Of a stretch of 64,000 bases of DNA, positions 37,129 through 46,283 are shown piece by piece; position 1 is the stretch's first letter; each line of letters starts with the position of its first letter. Below the pieces are notes generated by a model. That model saw only the letters and a program-made list of their open reading frames with translations. It did no database searches and was not told the DNA's origin. Position numbers and translations under genes: made by a program. This stretch comes from DAIOEK01 sp963708715. Its GTDB lineage: Bacteria; Chloroflexota; Anaerolineae; Anaerolineales; Anaerolineaceae. The stretch lies in NCBI GenBank assembly GCA_963708715.1, contig CAVPSU010000002.1, positions 248,001-312,000 on the forward strand, in the 5' to 3' direction.

Positions 37129-37596
37129 ATGTCAGATGTATCGTACCTCACCGCTGAAGGCGCTGAGAAAATGCAAAAAGAACTGGCTGATCTAAAGGGA
37201 CCAAAGCGGGATGCCCTTGCAGCGAGGTTGCGATTTGCAATACAGCAAGGGGATCTATCTGAAAACGCAGATTATATTCAAGCAAAAGAAGAGCAGGGAT
37301 TCCTCGAAGGACGAATTCATGAGCTCGATTCAGTGTTGAAAAATGTGGTCATCATCGAAAAGAATCTGGGAAACCAGGAGCAGGTCAATATCGGTTCTCA
37401 TATTACCATCCAGGAAGAAGATTTCGATCCGGAGACATGGTATCTGGTTGGGCCAAATGAAGCTGATCCGCGGAATGGCAAGATCTCGCATGAATCTCCA
37501 ATCGGGAAAGCTCTCATCGGACATAAGCCGGGTGACGCTGTCGATGTAGTAACTCCGGCAGGGAAGATCCATCTAAAAATATTGAAGATTGAGTAA
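37129..37596 (+). CDS. greA: Transcription elongation factor GreA
   Basis: A 155-residue factor that rescues backtracked RNA polymerase. The N-terminal coiled coil runs to about 75 with YLTAEGAEKMQKELADLKG and DLSENADYIQAKEEQGFLEGRI, whose acidic tip is the Gre hallmark (DLSENADY). The C-terminal domain includes NEADPRNGKISHESPIGKALIGHKPGD. CGGAGAAAATTCGC precedes ATG. It ends just before a bidirectional terminator. Confidence 0.95.
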   Translation: MSDVSYLTAEGAEKMQKELADLKGPKRDALAARLRFAIQQGDLSENADYIQAKEEQGFLEGRIHELDSVLKNVVIIEKNLGNQEQVNIGSHITIQEEDFDPETWYLVGPNEADPRNGKISHESPIGKALIGHKPGDAVDVVTPAGKIHLKILKIE

Positions 37597-37636
37597 ATAA
37601 CTGAACCGAGAGCAATAAATCGAGACTGGAAGTACA

Positions 37637-37671
37637 AAAAGGAGAGTTGGATGGTCATCCACTCTCCTTTT
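37637..37671. terminator. Bidirectional Rho-independent terminator
   Basis: AAAAGGAGAGT (37637-37647) pairs with ACTCTCCTTTT (37661-37671), with an inner GGAT/ATCC stem. A-run and T-run flank both sides, so it serves greA on the plus strand and the convergent 367-residue protein gene on the minus strand. Confidence 0.85.
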
Positions 37672-37697
37672 CTTATCGTATGGTATTGAATCTTCTT

Positions 37698-38801
37698 TTA
37701 CTTTACCTTTGGCCAGACGGCTAATTCCAGGGTAAGTCTTTCGAAATAGCTATTGGTTGGCATCGGTCCCTGACCAAAATTCATATCTACAATTCGAGCT
37801 TCCAATTGAAGGGCAGCGGTCTCAAGAAGAATGCGTTTACCAGGTTCTGCCAGGATAGGTTCACCCTTAGATAGAAGCTTCTGCTGCATGGTGGGATCTT
37901 TGAACGCATGTTCGCTCATCAAAACTTTGGTGACTGTCTGAATATCATTCTTATCGAAAAGCCAGATCTCAAAGGCGGCAGCCTTCTTTGGCTCACCAAC
38001 ACCGATGGTTTCAGTGATACCGACCCCGCATTCACCCAGGAATTCACCAACCGGATTATCGATGCTGAATGAATCGTCATATTGTTCGTCGCCTTGCATA
38101 TACGTTGTCATGAATTGGGAGACAGGGGCTTCTGTAGCCGGACGGAAGTATGCAGCGCCTTTGTCGCTAGGATTTTCAACAACAGGCGGCTCAGATGGGA
38201 TCGCTTCCACTTTATTCGGTTTGAAGGGTAATTTTCCACCTTTTTTAATGAAGATGTAACCTACAGCAAACACCAGGAGGACACTTAAGACACAGAAAAC
38301 ACCGACAGCGATCGGTAGCAGTGAGTTTTTGGGTTTTACTGTTGGAGCGACTTCGGGAACGACAATTCCACCTGTATCAGATGTAGTTTCAGTAGTGCTA
38401 TCTGTGGATGTTTTTGCTTCGGTTGTCTTTGATGTCTTATCTTGGGAGACAGGAGCCTGAACGACTTCTGCCTGAACCACCTTGGCAAAACCGGTTATCG
38501 CCTGAAGCTTGGCTGCTTTTGGATCGTCCTGAATTTGCTGGAATAACTCCGGGGCTTTGTCACCCAGGTTATCCCATCGTTGGTTTGCAAGAGCTGAGTC
38601 GCCGTTTGCGCCATAGGAATCAACAGCCATGCGCAGATAATCCATTTTCAAATCCTGTCGCAGATAGGATGGAGTAGCATCCGTCCATTCAACCGGGAAT
38701 AATCCCCAACCTAAAACAAACCAACCAAATAAGATACCCGCCAGAACATAAAGGGCGGGGATTACCCATGGATATTGTAAGTACTTTTTGAATCGTTCCA
38801 T
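37698..38801 (-). CDS. Two-TM protein with long linker, function unknown
   Basis: 367 residues. A first membrane helix (about 13-32, VIPALYVLAGILFGWFVLGWG) is followed by an outer helical part of about 100 residues, a Thr/Ser/Lys linker (about 118-155), a second helix (LLPIAVGVFCVLSVLLVFAVGY, about 160-182) and a cytoplasmic C-terminal domain of about 180 residues. That domain contains GECGVGITETIGV and FEIWLFDKNDIQTVTKVLMSEHAF. I do not recognise a family. CAGGAGTCATA precedes ATG. It follows topA by 85 bp in reverse order of transcription and is probably transcribed alone. Confidence 0.75.
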   Translation of the reverse strand: MERFKKYLQYPWVIPALYVLAGILFGWFVLGWGLFPVEWTDATPSYLRQDLKMDYLRMAVDSYGANGDSALANQRWDNLGDKAPELFQQIQDDPKAAKLQAITGFAKVVQAEVVQAPVSQDKTSKTTEAKTSTDSTTETTSDTGGIVVPEVAPTVKPKNSLLPIAVGVFCVLSVLLVFAVGYIFIKKGGKLPFKPNKVEAIPSEPPVVENPSDKGAAYFRPATEAPVSQFMTTYMQGDEQYDDSFSIDNPVGEFLGECGVGITETIGVGEPKKAAAFEIWLFDKNDIQTVTKVLMSEHAFKDPTMQQKLLSKGEPILAEPGKRILLETAALQLEARIVDMNFGQGPMPTNSYFERLTLELAVWPKVK

Positions 38802-38886
38802 TTTATGACTCCTGCTCTCAACGAATGATATCTGCTGTATGTATGGCAGCGATCATCAATGCTGCTCAACAGGAGTGTTGCAATCT

Positions 38887-41208
38887 TTATGCCGCCTCAG
38901 TTTTTTCTTCCTGGAATCGTTCCAATAAATAGCTTTCCTGGCAGGAAATGCATTGTACTTCCCGCTTGTTGTTGATGACCAGTAATCCCCCACAATTTGG
39001 ACATGGATAAGGAACGGGGCGTTTCCAGGAGGTAAAGTCGCATTGCGGATAGTTTGCACAACCAAAAAACACTCTGTTCTTCCGGGTCTTGCGTTCCACC
39101 AGATCTCCGCCATCTTTGGGACAGGAAATACCGATCTTTTGGAGGAAAGGTTCCGTATGTCTACAGGTAGGAAAATTGCTACAGCTTATGAACTTGCCAA
39201 ATCGACCCCAACGGAAGACCAGGTCTCCTCCACAGTCCGGACAGGTTCTACCGATTTTTTCCAGTTCAGTCTTTACCTCAGGCATCTCCTCCTGAGCTTT
39301 TTTGACCTGAATCGCAAACGGATCGTAAAAATCGCGGATGATCTCCACCCATTCCTTCTCCCCTTCGGCGACAAGGTCCAGATTCTGTTCCATTGTTGCT
39401 GTAAATCCGACATCGATCAAATCGGAAAAGTGGTCCAACAGGAGGTCATTCACCAATACTCCTGTGTCTGTTGGTGATAATCGTTTCTGCTCACGAACAA
39501 CATACCCCCGTTCCTGGATAGTGGAAAGGATCGGGGCATACGTGGATGGTCTGCCAATACCGTTCTCTTCCAGTTTTTGAACGAGGGTGGCTTCCGTATA
39601 CCGAGGCGGTGGCTGGGTAAAATGCTGATCTGGAGATAATTTTTCGAGAAACTGCTTTACGCCTTCTTTTAAATAAGCAGGTATTTTATAGTTCTCCCCA
39701 TCCTCTTTTAGGGCATCTTCATCGATCCCTTCTTCATAGACGATCCGATATCCCGGAAACCTGATGGATGAGCCTGCTGTCCTGAAAAGGTAGGAATGGT
39801 CGTTCCCTTTCCCGTCAATATCGACAGTGAGGGTATCGTACACCGCGCTTTCCATTTGTGAAGCGATAAATCGCTGCCATACGAGTTGATATAAGCGGAA
39901 TTGATCTCGTGAAAGCGAACCCTTCAGTTTATCTGGTTCCCGAAATGATGAGGTTGGACGGATCGCCTCATGGGCTTCCTGAGCACCAGCCACCTGCGTT
40001 TTATAATGAGGAGGAGAAGGGGGGAGGAAGTCATTCCCATGTTTTTGCGAAATATAAGCGCGTGCTTCCATTTGCGCCTGTTTGGCTACATGGGTGGAGT
40101 CTGTTCGCATATACGTGATCAAACCGGTGTTTCCACCTTCACCCACATCAATACCTTCATACAGTTGTTGGGCGAGGATCATTGTTCGACGTGCAGTGTA
40201 CCCCAGCTTCCGAGATGCTTCCTGCTGCAGTGTACTGGTAATGAATGGAGAGGAAGGTCTCCGTTTTCTTTCTCCCCTTTTGATCTTAGCAATATGGTAT
40301 GCAGCTCGTTCCATATCGCCCAGAAGTGGATCCACCACAACCTTGCTGATAAGTTTATCGGCGATATCATGGTGATCCATCTTTGCAAGTTTTGCAAGAT
40401 AGTTTTGGTTCGCACCTTCCTGCCTAAATTGACCCTCTATGGTCCAATATTCCTGAGGTAAAAAGGCATCAATTTCGCGTTCCCGTTCGACAATGAGTCG
40501 TAAGGCAACTGATTGAACCCTGCCTGCCGACAATCTGGATCGAACTTTTTCCCATAACAGTGGACTCAAGCTATACCCTACCAGCCGATCGAGGATCCGT
40601 CTGGCTTGTTGGGCATTGACCAGGTCAATATTGACTTTACGGGGATGAGCAAACGCTTCATGAATTGCATTTTCAGTGATCTCGTGAAAAACGACCCGCT
40701 TGGATGTGGTCTGCGGAATATCTGTCGCTTCCATCAAATGCCAGGCAATAGCTTCGCCCTCCCGGTCAGGATCGGTTGCAAGATAGATCTCTTCCGAGCG
40801 CTTTACTAATTCTTTTAGCTCTTTAACGACCGCCCGTTTTTCGTTTGGCACCCGATATTTCGGCGTAAAATCATTCTCCACATCCACCGATAATTCAGAA
40901 CGTAACAGATCGCGAATATGACCTACTGATGCACGGACAGTGTACCCTTTTCCAAGGAATCGACCCACCGTTTTTGCTTTGGCGGGTGACTTTACGATCA
41001 CCAATTTTCCATTCTTTACTTCTTCCTTCATTTTCTTCTGCACTGGCGCTTCAATGGTCTTATGTGCTTCGGTATATCCCGTCCGATTCATTTTTGTTCC
41101 ACATACCGCGCAATTTCCACGGGTAATGGGTGAGCCATTCACATTGAAGGCCGGGATTGGGTTCAACATATCCCGGCGCGTCCTGCACTTCATACAATAA
41201 GCATCCAC
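38887..41208 (-). CDS. topA: DNA topoisomerase I with N-terminal DUF5679 zinc domain
   Basis: A 773-residue type IA topoisomerase that relaxes negative supercoils. An N-terminal extension (about 1-45) reads AYCMKCRTRRDML ... NCAVCGTKMNRTG, a DUF5679-like zinc ribbon not found in classical TopA. The Toprim domain starts LVIVKSPAKAKTVGRFLG, with DPDREGEAIAWHL. The catalytic Tyr is in GLITYMRTDSTHV, and ENGIGRPSTYAPILSTI is conserved. The C terminus carries three four-Cys zinc motifs (CPDCGGDL, CPKDGGDL/CANYPQC, CPNCGGLL/CISC). GTG at 41208 follows AGGAGG, which overlaps the manC stop, so topA is the last gene of the ffh-to-topA series. Confidence 0.95.
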   Translation of the reverse strand: MDAYCMKCRTRRDMLNPIPAFNVNGSPITRGNCAVCGTKMNRTGYTEAHKTIEAPVQKKMKEEVKNGKLVIVKSPAKAKTVGRFLGKGYTVRASVGHIRDLLRSELSVDVENDFTPKYRVPNEKRAVVKELKELVKRSEEIYLATDPDREGEAIAWHLMEATDIPQTTSKRVVFHEITENAIHEAFAHPRKVNIDLVNAQQARRILDRLVGYSLSPLLWEKVRSRLSAGRVQSVALRLIVEREREIDAFLPQEYWTIEGQFRQEGANQNYLAKLAKMDHHDIADKLISKVVVDPLLGDMERAAYHIAKIKRGERKRRPSSPFITSTLQQEASRKLGYTARRTMILAQQLYEGIDVGEGGNTGLITYMRTDSTHVAKQAQMEARAYISQKHGNDFLPPSPPHYKTQVAGAQEAHEAIRPTSSFREPDKLKGSLSRDQFRLYQLVWQRFIASQMESAVYDTLTVDIDGKGNDHSYLFRTAGSSIRFPGYRIVYEEGIDEDALKEDGENYKIPAYLKEGVKQFLEKLSPDQHFTQPPPRYTEATLVQKLEENGIGRPSTYAPILSTIQERGYVVREQKRLSPTDTGVLVNDLLLDHFSDLIDVGFTATMEQNLDLVAEGEKEWVEIIRDFYDPFAIQVKKAQEEMPEVKTELEKIGRTCPDCGGDLVFRWGRFGKFISCSNFPTCRHTEPFLQKIGISCPKDGGDLVERKTRKNRVFFGCANYPQCDFTSWKRPVPYPCPNCGGLLVINNKREVQCISCQESYLLERFQEEKTEAA

Positions 41209-41217
41209 GAAAACCTC

Positions 41218-42303
41218 CTAGAGGTATTTATCCAACCGGCGATTCTTAAGTTCTGCCACGATATCCCGGATATTCTGAGCTTTTTCGCGGGGACAAATTA
41301 AGAGTGCATCATCGGTGTCAATGATAATCATATTATTCAAGCCCATCAAAGCAATCACTTTTTCAGGATCGTTCTCAAAAACGATGGAAGAGGAAGTATC
41401 AAATGATACAACCGCTTTGGAAAGGAATATATTACCACTGTTATCGCCAGCCATTACATCAGGAAGCGAATTCCAGGAACCTACATCGTTCCATTCCAAT
41501 CCTTCAGCCGGAATTACAGCGACCTGTTTTGCTTTTTCCATGATCCCATAATCAATGGTTTCAGGGTGAATTGTCGGCCAGATCTGCCCCATGGTGGCAG
41601 CCCTTCTGGGAGTTTCCCAATCAGCCTTAATCTTTGCGAGCGATCCAAAAAGTTCGGGCATGTGTAATTGGATCTCTCGAAGAATGGAATCTACCCGCCA
41701 GAAGAACATCCCTGAATTCCATAAATATCTTCCCGTAGATAGCATTTCTTCCGCCCGGGGAAGATCTGGTTTTTCCACAAATCGTACTACTCTTCGAGCA
41801 ATACCTACTGAGTTGGGATGAAGCGCATCGCCGACTTCGATATAGCCATACCCTGTTGAAGGATATTCCGGATGAATACCCATGGTAACCAGCATCCCGG
41901 ATTGAGCTGTATCGTATGCTTCTCGCATCAGATCCTGGAATAACGCAACATTCCGGATGATATGATCGGAAGTCACGACAGCCATCACCGCTTCTGGAGA
42001 ATGGATGGATAGGATCGTGGCAGCCAACCCAATGACCGCGGCTGTGCCTCTCGGTTCAGGTTCCAAAATAAATTGGTCGGTTGTCAGTTGTGGGGTGGAG
42101 GGATGAATTTTCTGGTATTGTTCCTGAGTTGTAACGACCAGAATATGCCGCTCGTCGAATAAGCCGTTCAACCTGGCAACAGCCATCTGATAGAGAGATT
42201 GATCTCCAAAAATTGTCAATAATTGCTTGGGATAAGCTTTTCGGGAAAGTGGCCAGAGACGGGTGCCTCCCCCTCCCGCCATGATAACTGCGTAATATTC
42301 CAT
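41218..42303 (-). CDS. manC: Mannose-1-phosphate guanylyltransferase
   Basis: A 361-residue nucleotidyltransferase that makes GDP-mannose from mannose-1-phosphate and GTP. The signature AVIMAGGGGTRLWPLSRKAYPKQLL is visible in its halves, and PEPRGTAAVIGLAA, VVTSDHII, FVEKPDLP and WNSGMFFWR are the family motifs. There is no C-terminal isomerase domain, so it is the monofunctional type. GDP-mannose would feed polyprenyl-phosphate-mannose, the usual donor of GT39 enzymes, which links this gene to the block at 7.5-19 kb. It lies 9 bp after dprA. Confidence 0.92.
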   Translation of the reverse strand: MEYYAVIMAGGGGTRLWPLSRKAYPKQLLTIFGDQSLYQMAVARLNGLFDERHILVVTTQEQYQKIHPSTPQLTTDQFILEPEPRGTAAVIGLAATILSIHSPEAVMAVVTSDHIIRNVALFQDLMREAYDTAQSGMLVTMGIHPEYPSTGYGYIEVGDALHPNSVGIARRVVRFVEKPDLPRAEEMLSTGRYLWNSGMFFWRVDSILREIQLHMPELFGSLAKIKADWETPRRAATMGQIWPTIHPETIDYGIMEKAKQVAVIPAEGLEWNDVGSWNSLPDVMAGDNSGNIFLSKAVVSFDTSSSIVFENDPEKVIALMGLNNMIIIDTDDALLICPREKAQNIRDIVAELKNRRLDKYL

Positions 42304-42312
42304 ATCAACACC

Positions 42313-43419
42313 TCATGTATGGTATTCTGCCTGGTCTTCCATTACAGCTTGATATGCGGAACCATTGACCTGCCGGACCAATCCTTTCAATTCTAGCATG
42401 GTTAATCCAGCGGAAATTTTCTCGACAGCCAAACCGGATTGAGCCTTCAAGTCATCTATCTGGAGTGCTTCCAATTGGAGCAATTTCAATAAGGCACTTT
42501 CCACATCATCAGCGGGTAGGAGTAGGGATGCCTGCTTATAGTGCTCAACCTGATGAATATCCAGTAAATCCAGGATGTCTTTTGGATCAAGTAGGGGCGA
42601 GGCGCCTTGTTGGATCAACCGGTTGGTGCCTTTGCTCTGAGGTGAGTAAATTCCACCGGGTACAGCGAATACTTCCCGTCCCTGTTCCGCCGCGAAAGTG
42701 GCTGTGATCAATGCCCCGCTGGTTTCTCCAGCTTCGATAACAACCACCGCAGCGGATAGACCGGAGATGATGCGATTGCGCGGTGGAAAATTGGATGAAT
42801 CTGGTGCGGTCCCAGGAGCGTAGTCACTGATCACCGCTCCGTCTCGGGCAATTTTCTCTGCTAATTGGCGATGTTCAGGTGGATAGATCTCGTCGACGCC
42901 GGATCCCAAGACCGCGATTGTTCTTCCGCCATTATTCAAAGCAGCGAAATGAGCTATCCCATCCACACCTCTCGCCAATCCACTAACGACAGTGATGCCC
43001 TGTCTGGCCAGGTATGCAGCCGTTTGTTCGGTTACCTGTCTACCATACGAAGTAACCCGCCGGGTGCCCACGATTGCGACAGCCCATTGATCGGCCTCGG
43101 TATATTCACCGAGCAGATATAGAACTGGAGGAGGTTGAGGGATGTTTTTCAACCGGAGGGGATAACTTGCGTCCAACCAGGTCATAACCTTGATACCTTT
43201 TCCTATCAGGGTATCAAAGTATTGAGCTAAATCGATCTTTTGTCGAATATCGAGGAAATTTTCAATGGTCTTCTGATTCAAACCTGCATCATGAAAATCC
43301 GCCGGGTGGGAATCCCAGGCAACCCTAAGCGAACCAAAATGATCCAGTAGTGATTGCAACCGTACAGGACCAATTCCCCTCACCAGGTTAAAACCTACCC
43401 AGAAGACCTTTTCTTCCAT
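42313..43419 (-). CDS. dprA: DNA processing protein DprA (Smf)
   Basis: A 368-residue protein that loads RecA on incoming single-stranded DNA during transformation. The Rossmann core has VAIVGTRRVTSYGRQVTEQ, VVSGLARGVDGIAHFAAL and AVLGSGVDEIYPPEHRQLAEKI. The N-terminal SAM-like part contains helix-hairpin-helix residues, and the C-terminal winged helix spans about 295-350. TATAAT sits 6 bp before ATG and there is no ribosome site, so it may also be expressed as a leaderless message from within the end of rimM. Its presence is compatible with natural competence but does not prove it. Confidence 0.94.
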   Translation of the reverse strand: MEEKVFWVGFNLVRGIGPVRLQSLLDHFGSLRVAWDSHPADFHDAGLNQKTIENFLDIRQKIDLAQYFDTLIGKGIKVMTWLDASYPLRLKNIPQPPPVLYLLGEYTEADQWAVAIVGTRRVTSYGRQVTEQTAAYLARQGITVVSGLARGVDGIAHFAALNNGGRTIAVLGSGVDEIYPPEHRQLAEKIARDGAVISDYAPGTAPDSSNFPPRNRIISGLSAAVVVIEAGETSGALITATFAAEQGREVFAVPGGIYSPQSKGTNRLIQQGASPLLDPKDILDLLDIHQVEHYKQASLLLPADDVESALLKLLQLEALQIDDLKAQSGLAVEKISAGLTMLELKGLVRQVNGSAYQAVMEDQAEYHT

Positions 43420-43425
43420 TGTTCG

Positions 43426-43431
43426 ATTATA
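43426..43431 (-). promoter_or_regulatory. -10 box 6 bp before the dprA start
   Basis: TATAAT (43431-43426) is followed by CGAACA and then ATG (43419). The same module, TATAATCGAACCATG, precedes the CAP-LysM gene at 50842. With a start point about 6-7 bp after the box, transcription would begin at or next to the A of ATG. A matching -35 is not evident. Confidence 0.45.
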
Positions 43432-43990
43432 ACCACTCTTGCTGGCGGATTATCATCTCTTGTTCAACCAGATCTGTTCGGATGATGACTGATTTGATAG
43501 CAGGGAATAGGTGCTCCTGTCCATCTGCATCTATTACGAGGTACACATCATTCGCCCCCGTAGTAAGTACTTCATTCAATACCCCAATTTTCACACCATT
43601 TTCGTCTAAAACAGTCAAGCCGATCAGCTGGAAGTGATAGAACTCACCTTCTGGCAAGTCAGGGAGCATCGATTGTTTGGTATAGATCAGTTGGTTCCGT
43701 AATAATCCGGCTACCTCGGGTGTATTTAATCCACGGAAATGGATGATCTGGGTCCGGTCTGCAAATCGACGGGATTGAATCTTATATTCCGTATGATCTT
43801 CACCGATCCAGACAGTATTACCTGGGGAAAATCTTTCGGATTCATCGGAAATACTGAAAACTGTCAGGTCGCCATCCACACCGTGGGGTTTTTGGATCTT
43901 TCCAATCAGGATGAAGACAGACTCGCCCTGATCGGGCGAGCCTTTTGATTGCGGTGTCAGTTCTTTTTTCTCAGATTTAACTGATTTCAT
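43427..43990 (-). CDS. rimM: Ribosome maturation factor RimM
   Basis: A 187-residue 30S assembly factor that binds S19 and helps mature the 16S rRNA head. A Lys/Ser-rich extension of about 27 residues precedes the core. IGKIQKPHGVDGDLTVF is the family start, and EGEFYHFQLIGLTVLDENG begins the PRC-barrel part, with HLFPAIKSVIIRTDL near the end. The ATG overlaps the khpA stop as ATGA, and the gene lies in the standard ffh-rpsP-khpA-rimM order. Confidence 0.93.
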   Translation of the reverse strand: MKSVKSEKKELTPQSKGSPDQGESVFILIGKIQKPHGVDGDLTVFSISDESERFSPGNTVWIGEDHTEYKIQSRRFADRTQIIHFRGLNTPEVAGLLRNQLIYTKQSMLPDLPEGEFYHFQLIGLTVLDENGVKIGVLNEVLTTGANDVYLVIDADGQEHLFPAIKSVIIRTDLVEQEMIIRQQEWL

Positions 43991-44238
43991 TTCGGTTCCA
44001 TGACATCCAGGGATGCCTGTTTGCCTTCTGAAGCAGCTGCAACACGGAGCAATAACCGCATGGCATTCGCCACTTTTCCTCCCTTACCGATTACCCTGCC
44101 CATATCTTCTTTGGCTACTTTAAGATCCAATTGAACCTTTGAGCCGGAAACGTGTTGCTCAACCTGAACCTGGTCTGGTTGATCGACCAGGGCTTTTGCC
44201 ATATATTCCACTAGATCTTTCAAGGAAGCTCCTTTCAC
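43987..44238 (-). CDS. khpA: KhpA-type KH-domain RNA-binding protein
   Basis: An 83-residue single KH domain. LKDLVEYMAKALVDQPDQV leads to the GxxG-type loop VIGKGGKVANAMRLLLRVAA, the RNA-binding core. KhpA proteins pair with KhpB in Gram-positives to bind small RNAs and affect division and translation. No jag/khpB gene is in the window. Its place between rpsP and rimM is the conserved one. Confidence 0.92.
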   Translation of the reverse strand: MKGASLKDLVEYMAKALVDQPDQVQVEQHVSGSKVQLDLKVAKEDMGRVIGKGGKVANAMRLLLRVAAASEGKQASLDVMEPK

Positions 44239-44265
44239 AGCATGTAGAAGGCTATTCAGAGATGA

Positions 44266-44616
44266 TTATTTTACATCCTTGCGAGTTTTGGGGCTGACAA
44301 CCCGTTTAGCTTTCGCAGCTTCTGCTTCTGCCAGGAGTTTTTCTTGAGCTTCACCACCCTTGAAACGGGCGAAGCGATCCAACAAACCAATCGTTGTAAA
44401 AATTTGGACAACAGATTCGCTGGGTTGAGCACCTTTGGACATCCAATCGTAAACCCGATCTTCCTTCACTTCGATGGTGGAGGGATCTGTACGGGGATTA
44501 TAGAATCCAAGGATTTCAAGGAAGCGACCATCACGGGGAGCTTCTTTATCTGCGGCGATGATACGATAACTGGGTTGACCCTTTAAACCTACGCGGCGTA
44601 ATCGAATTCGAACCAT
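44266..44616 (-). CDS. rpsP: 30S ribosomal protein S16
   Basis: 116 residues, typical of S16. MVRIRLRRVGLKGQPSYRIIAADK, RDGRFLEILGFYNPRTDP and DWMSKGAQPSESVVQIF are diagnostic. The C-terminal 25 residues are Ala/Lys-rich. AGGAGAAAGTTTAA precedes ATG, with an AT-rich 114-bp region upstream containing a TACAAT that could be a second promoter. It is transcribed with ffh upstream and khpA downstream. Confidence 0.96.
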   Translation of the reverse strand: MVRIRLRRVGLKGQPSYRIIAADKEAPRDGRFLEILGFYNPRTDPSTIEVKEDRVYDWMSKGAQPSESVVQIFTTIGLLDRFARFKGGEAQEKLLAEAEAAKAKRVVSPKTRKDVK

Positions 44617-44730
44617 TTAAACTTTCTCCTAGTCTAGTTGTCTTATTTAACAATTGTATCTTATGAAATTATTTAATGCGGGTGAGAGTGCGCTGAAAGG
44701 GGGCGCATCCGTAAGAAATAATTTTTCAGA

Positions 44731-46053
44731 TTAACCAAATAAACGGGGGATACCACGTCCGCCCGATTTTTGCATCATTTTGATCATCTTCTGCGCCTCT
44801 CGGAACTGTTTGAGCATCCGGTTTACTTCTTGAACACTCGTACCAGACCCGGCTGCAATTCTACGGCGACGGGACGCATTCAAAATATCCGGAGTACGTC
44901 GTTCCTTGAGGGTCATCGAATTGATGATCGCCTCAGTCAATTTTAACTGGTTTTCCGCATCTTGGGGAGATACTGTACGAGCAGCTGCGCCCAAATTTCC
45001 AGGTAACATTTCCAATAACTGGGAAAATGGACCCATTTTCCGCATTTGTTTCAATTGATCGGCAAAATCTTCAAGGGTCAAATTTCCGGAAGCCATCTTT
45101 TCCGCTTGTTTCAAAGCAGATTTTTGATCAAATACTGCTTCCGCTTTTTCGATCAAACCAATGACATCACCCATTCCCAGAATTCGTGTGGCTAATCGTT
45201 GGGGCAAATAGGCTTCCAACGCTTCCAGGGTTTCACCTGTGCTCAGGAACTTAATCGGGACACCAGTGACGGACCGAATGGAAATCGCGGCACCCCCTCT
45301 GGAATCCCCGTCCATTTTTGTCAGGATCAGTCCGGTCAATGAAACTGAATCTCGAAATCCTTCCGCGACATGGAGCGCTTCCTGGCCGATCATCGAATCG
45401 ACAACCAGCAGGGTTTCAACCGGTTCAACTTTCTTCTTGATGGCTTTTAATTCATCCATCAGGTCATTATCCAATTGTGATCGACCAGCAGTATCGATGA
45501 TGAGGACGGTGGCGCCTGTCTTTTGAGCCGTCTTATATGACTGGTACACCAGGTCAGGCGGTTTGATCCCACTCTGGGCATACACAGGTACACCCACTTT
45601 TTCACCAAGAATTTGTAATTGGTTTACAGCGGCAGGACGATATGGATCACCTGCAATCAACTCCACTCGCTCACCCTGGCTTCGGAGGTAGCGTGCCAAC
45701 TTCCCGGCCATGGTGGTTTTTCCGGAGCCTTGCAGACCACAAAGCATGATCACGCGTGGTTTTTCACCACTCAGATTGATCCTCCCAGGTTCGCCGAGAG
45801 TTGCAACCAACTCTTCATGAACAATCTTAATGACCTGTTGAGCCGGGTTTAAGGCTTGCGAAACTTCGACTCCCACTGCTCTGGCGCGAATTCGTTGGAT
45901 GAAATCCTTCACGACCGAATAGTGAACATCCGCCTCTAACAACGCCAAGCGCACTTCACGTAAAGCGAGATCAACATCCGCTTCGGAGAGTTTTCCTCTT
46001 TTGCGTAATTGGGCGAATACCTGGTTTAGTCTTGAAGTGAGATTCTCGAACAT
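44731..46053 (-). CDS. ffh: Signal recognition particle protein Ffh
   Basis: A 440-residue SRP54 GTPase that targets nascent membrane proteins to the translocon. The N domain starts MFENLTSRLNQVFAQLRKRGKL. G1 is GLQGSGKTTMAGKLA, and DTAGRSQLD and LTKMDGDSRGGAAIS are G3/G4. The methionine-rich M domain begins after GMGDVIGLIEKAE. The M domain is short, ending GGRGIPRLFG. A clear promoter lies just upstream. No 4.5S/SRP RNA was found next to it. Confidence 0.95.
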   Translation of the reverse strand: MFENLTSRLNQVFAQLRKRGKLSEADVDLALREVRLALLEADVHYSVVKDFIQRIRARAVGVEVSQALNPAQQVIKIVHEELVATLGEPGRINLSGEKPRVIMLCGLQGSGKTTMAGKLARYLRSQGERVELIAGDPYRPAAVNQLQILGEKVGVPVYAQSGIKPPDLVYQSYKTAQKTGATVLIIDTAGRSQLDNDLMDELKAIKKKVEPVETLLVVDSMIGQEALHVAEGFRDSVSLTGLILTKMDGDSRGGAAISIRSVTGVPIKFLSTGETLEALEAYLPQRLATRILGMGDVIGLIEKAEAVFDQKSALKQAEKMASGNLTLEDFADQLKQMRKMGPFSQLLEMLPGNLGAAARTVSPQDAENQLKLTEAIINSMTLKERRTPDILNASRRRRIAAGSGTSVQEVNRMLKQFREAQKMIKMMQKSGGRGIPRLFG

Positions 46054-46075
46054 GTACTTCCCTTAAGCGGAAAGG

Positions 46076-46104
46076 ATTGTAGTCGGGATGAGATGATTTG
46101 TCAA
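46076..46104 (-). promoter_or_regulatory. Strong sigma-70 promoter of the ffh operon
   Basis: TTGACA (46104-46099), 17-bp spacer, TACAAT (46081-46076) on the minus strand, giving a start near 46069 and a leader of about 15 nt before ATG (46053). It drives ffh and probably the whole series to topA. Confidence 0.75.
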
Positions 46105-46132
46105 ACAATCTACGTTTTTCCACGTAAATGAT

Positions 46133-46160
46133 GCATTTTGTCAGGGATTATACAAAATGC
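46133..46160. promoter_or_regulatory. 9-bp inverted repeat between ffh and degV
   Basis: GCATTTTGT (46133-46141) and ACAAAATGC (46152-46160) are perfect inverted repeats separated by 10 bp, with ACGTA/TACGT as further outer arms (46123-46127, 46161-46165). There is no T-run, so an operator is more likely than a terminator. It lies about 30 bp upstream of the ffh -35 and 124 bp before degV. The rest of 46054-46283 has no gene. Confidence 0.45.
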
Positions 46161-46283
46161 TACGTTTCTAGCGGAAAGAGAAGCCGATTTGTAAAATTAT
46201 TGTATCAAGCACGTATCTAATGTTATTTTATCGGGTTATTAGCAATAACAATGCTGATCATACATAATTTATAGAGGAGAGAA

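Noticed and set aside
44617..44730. Possible small RNA (SRP RNA) between rpsP and ffh
   Set aside because: The conserved apical loop of SRP RNA is not present in this stretch on either strand.
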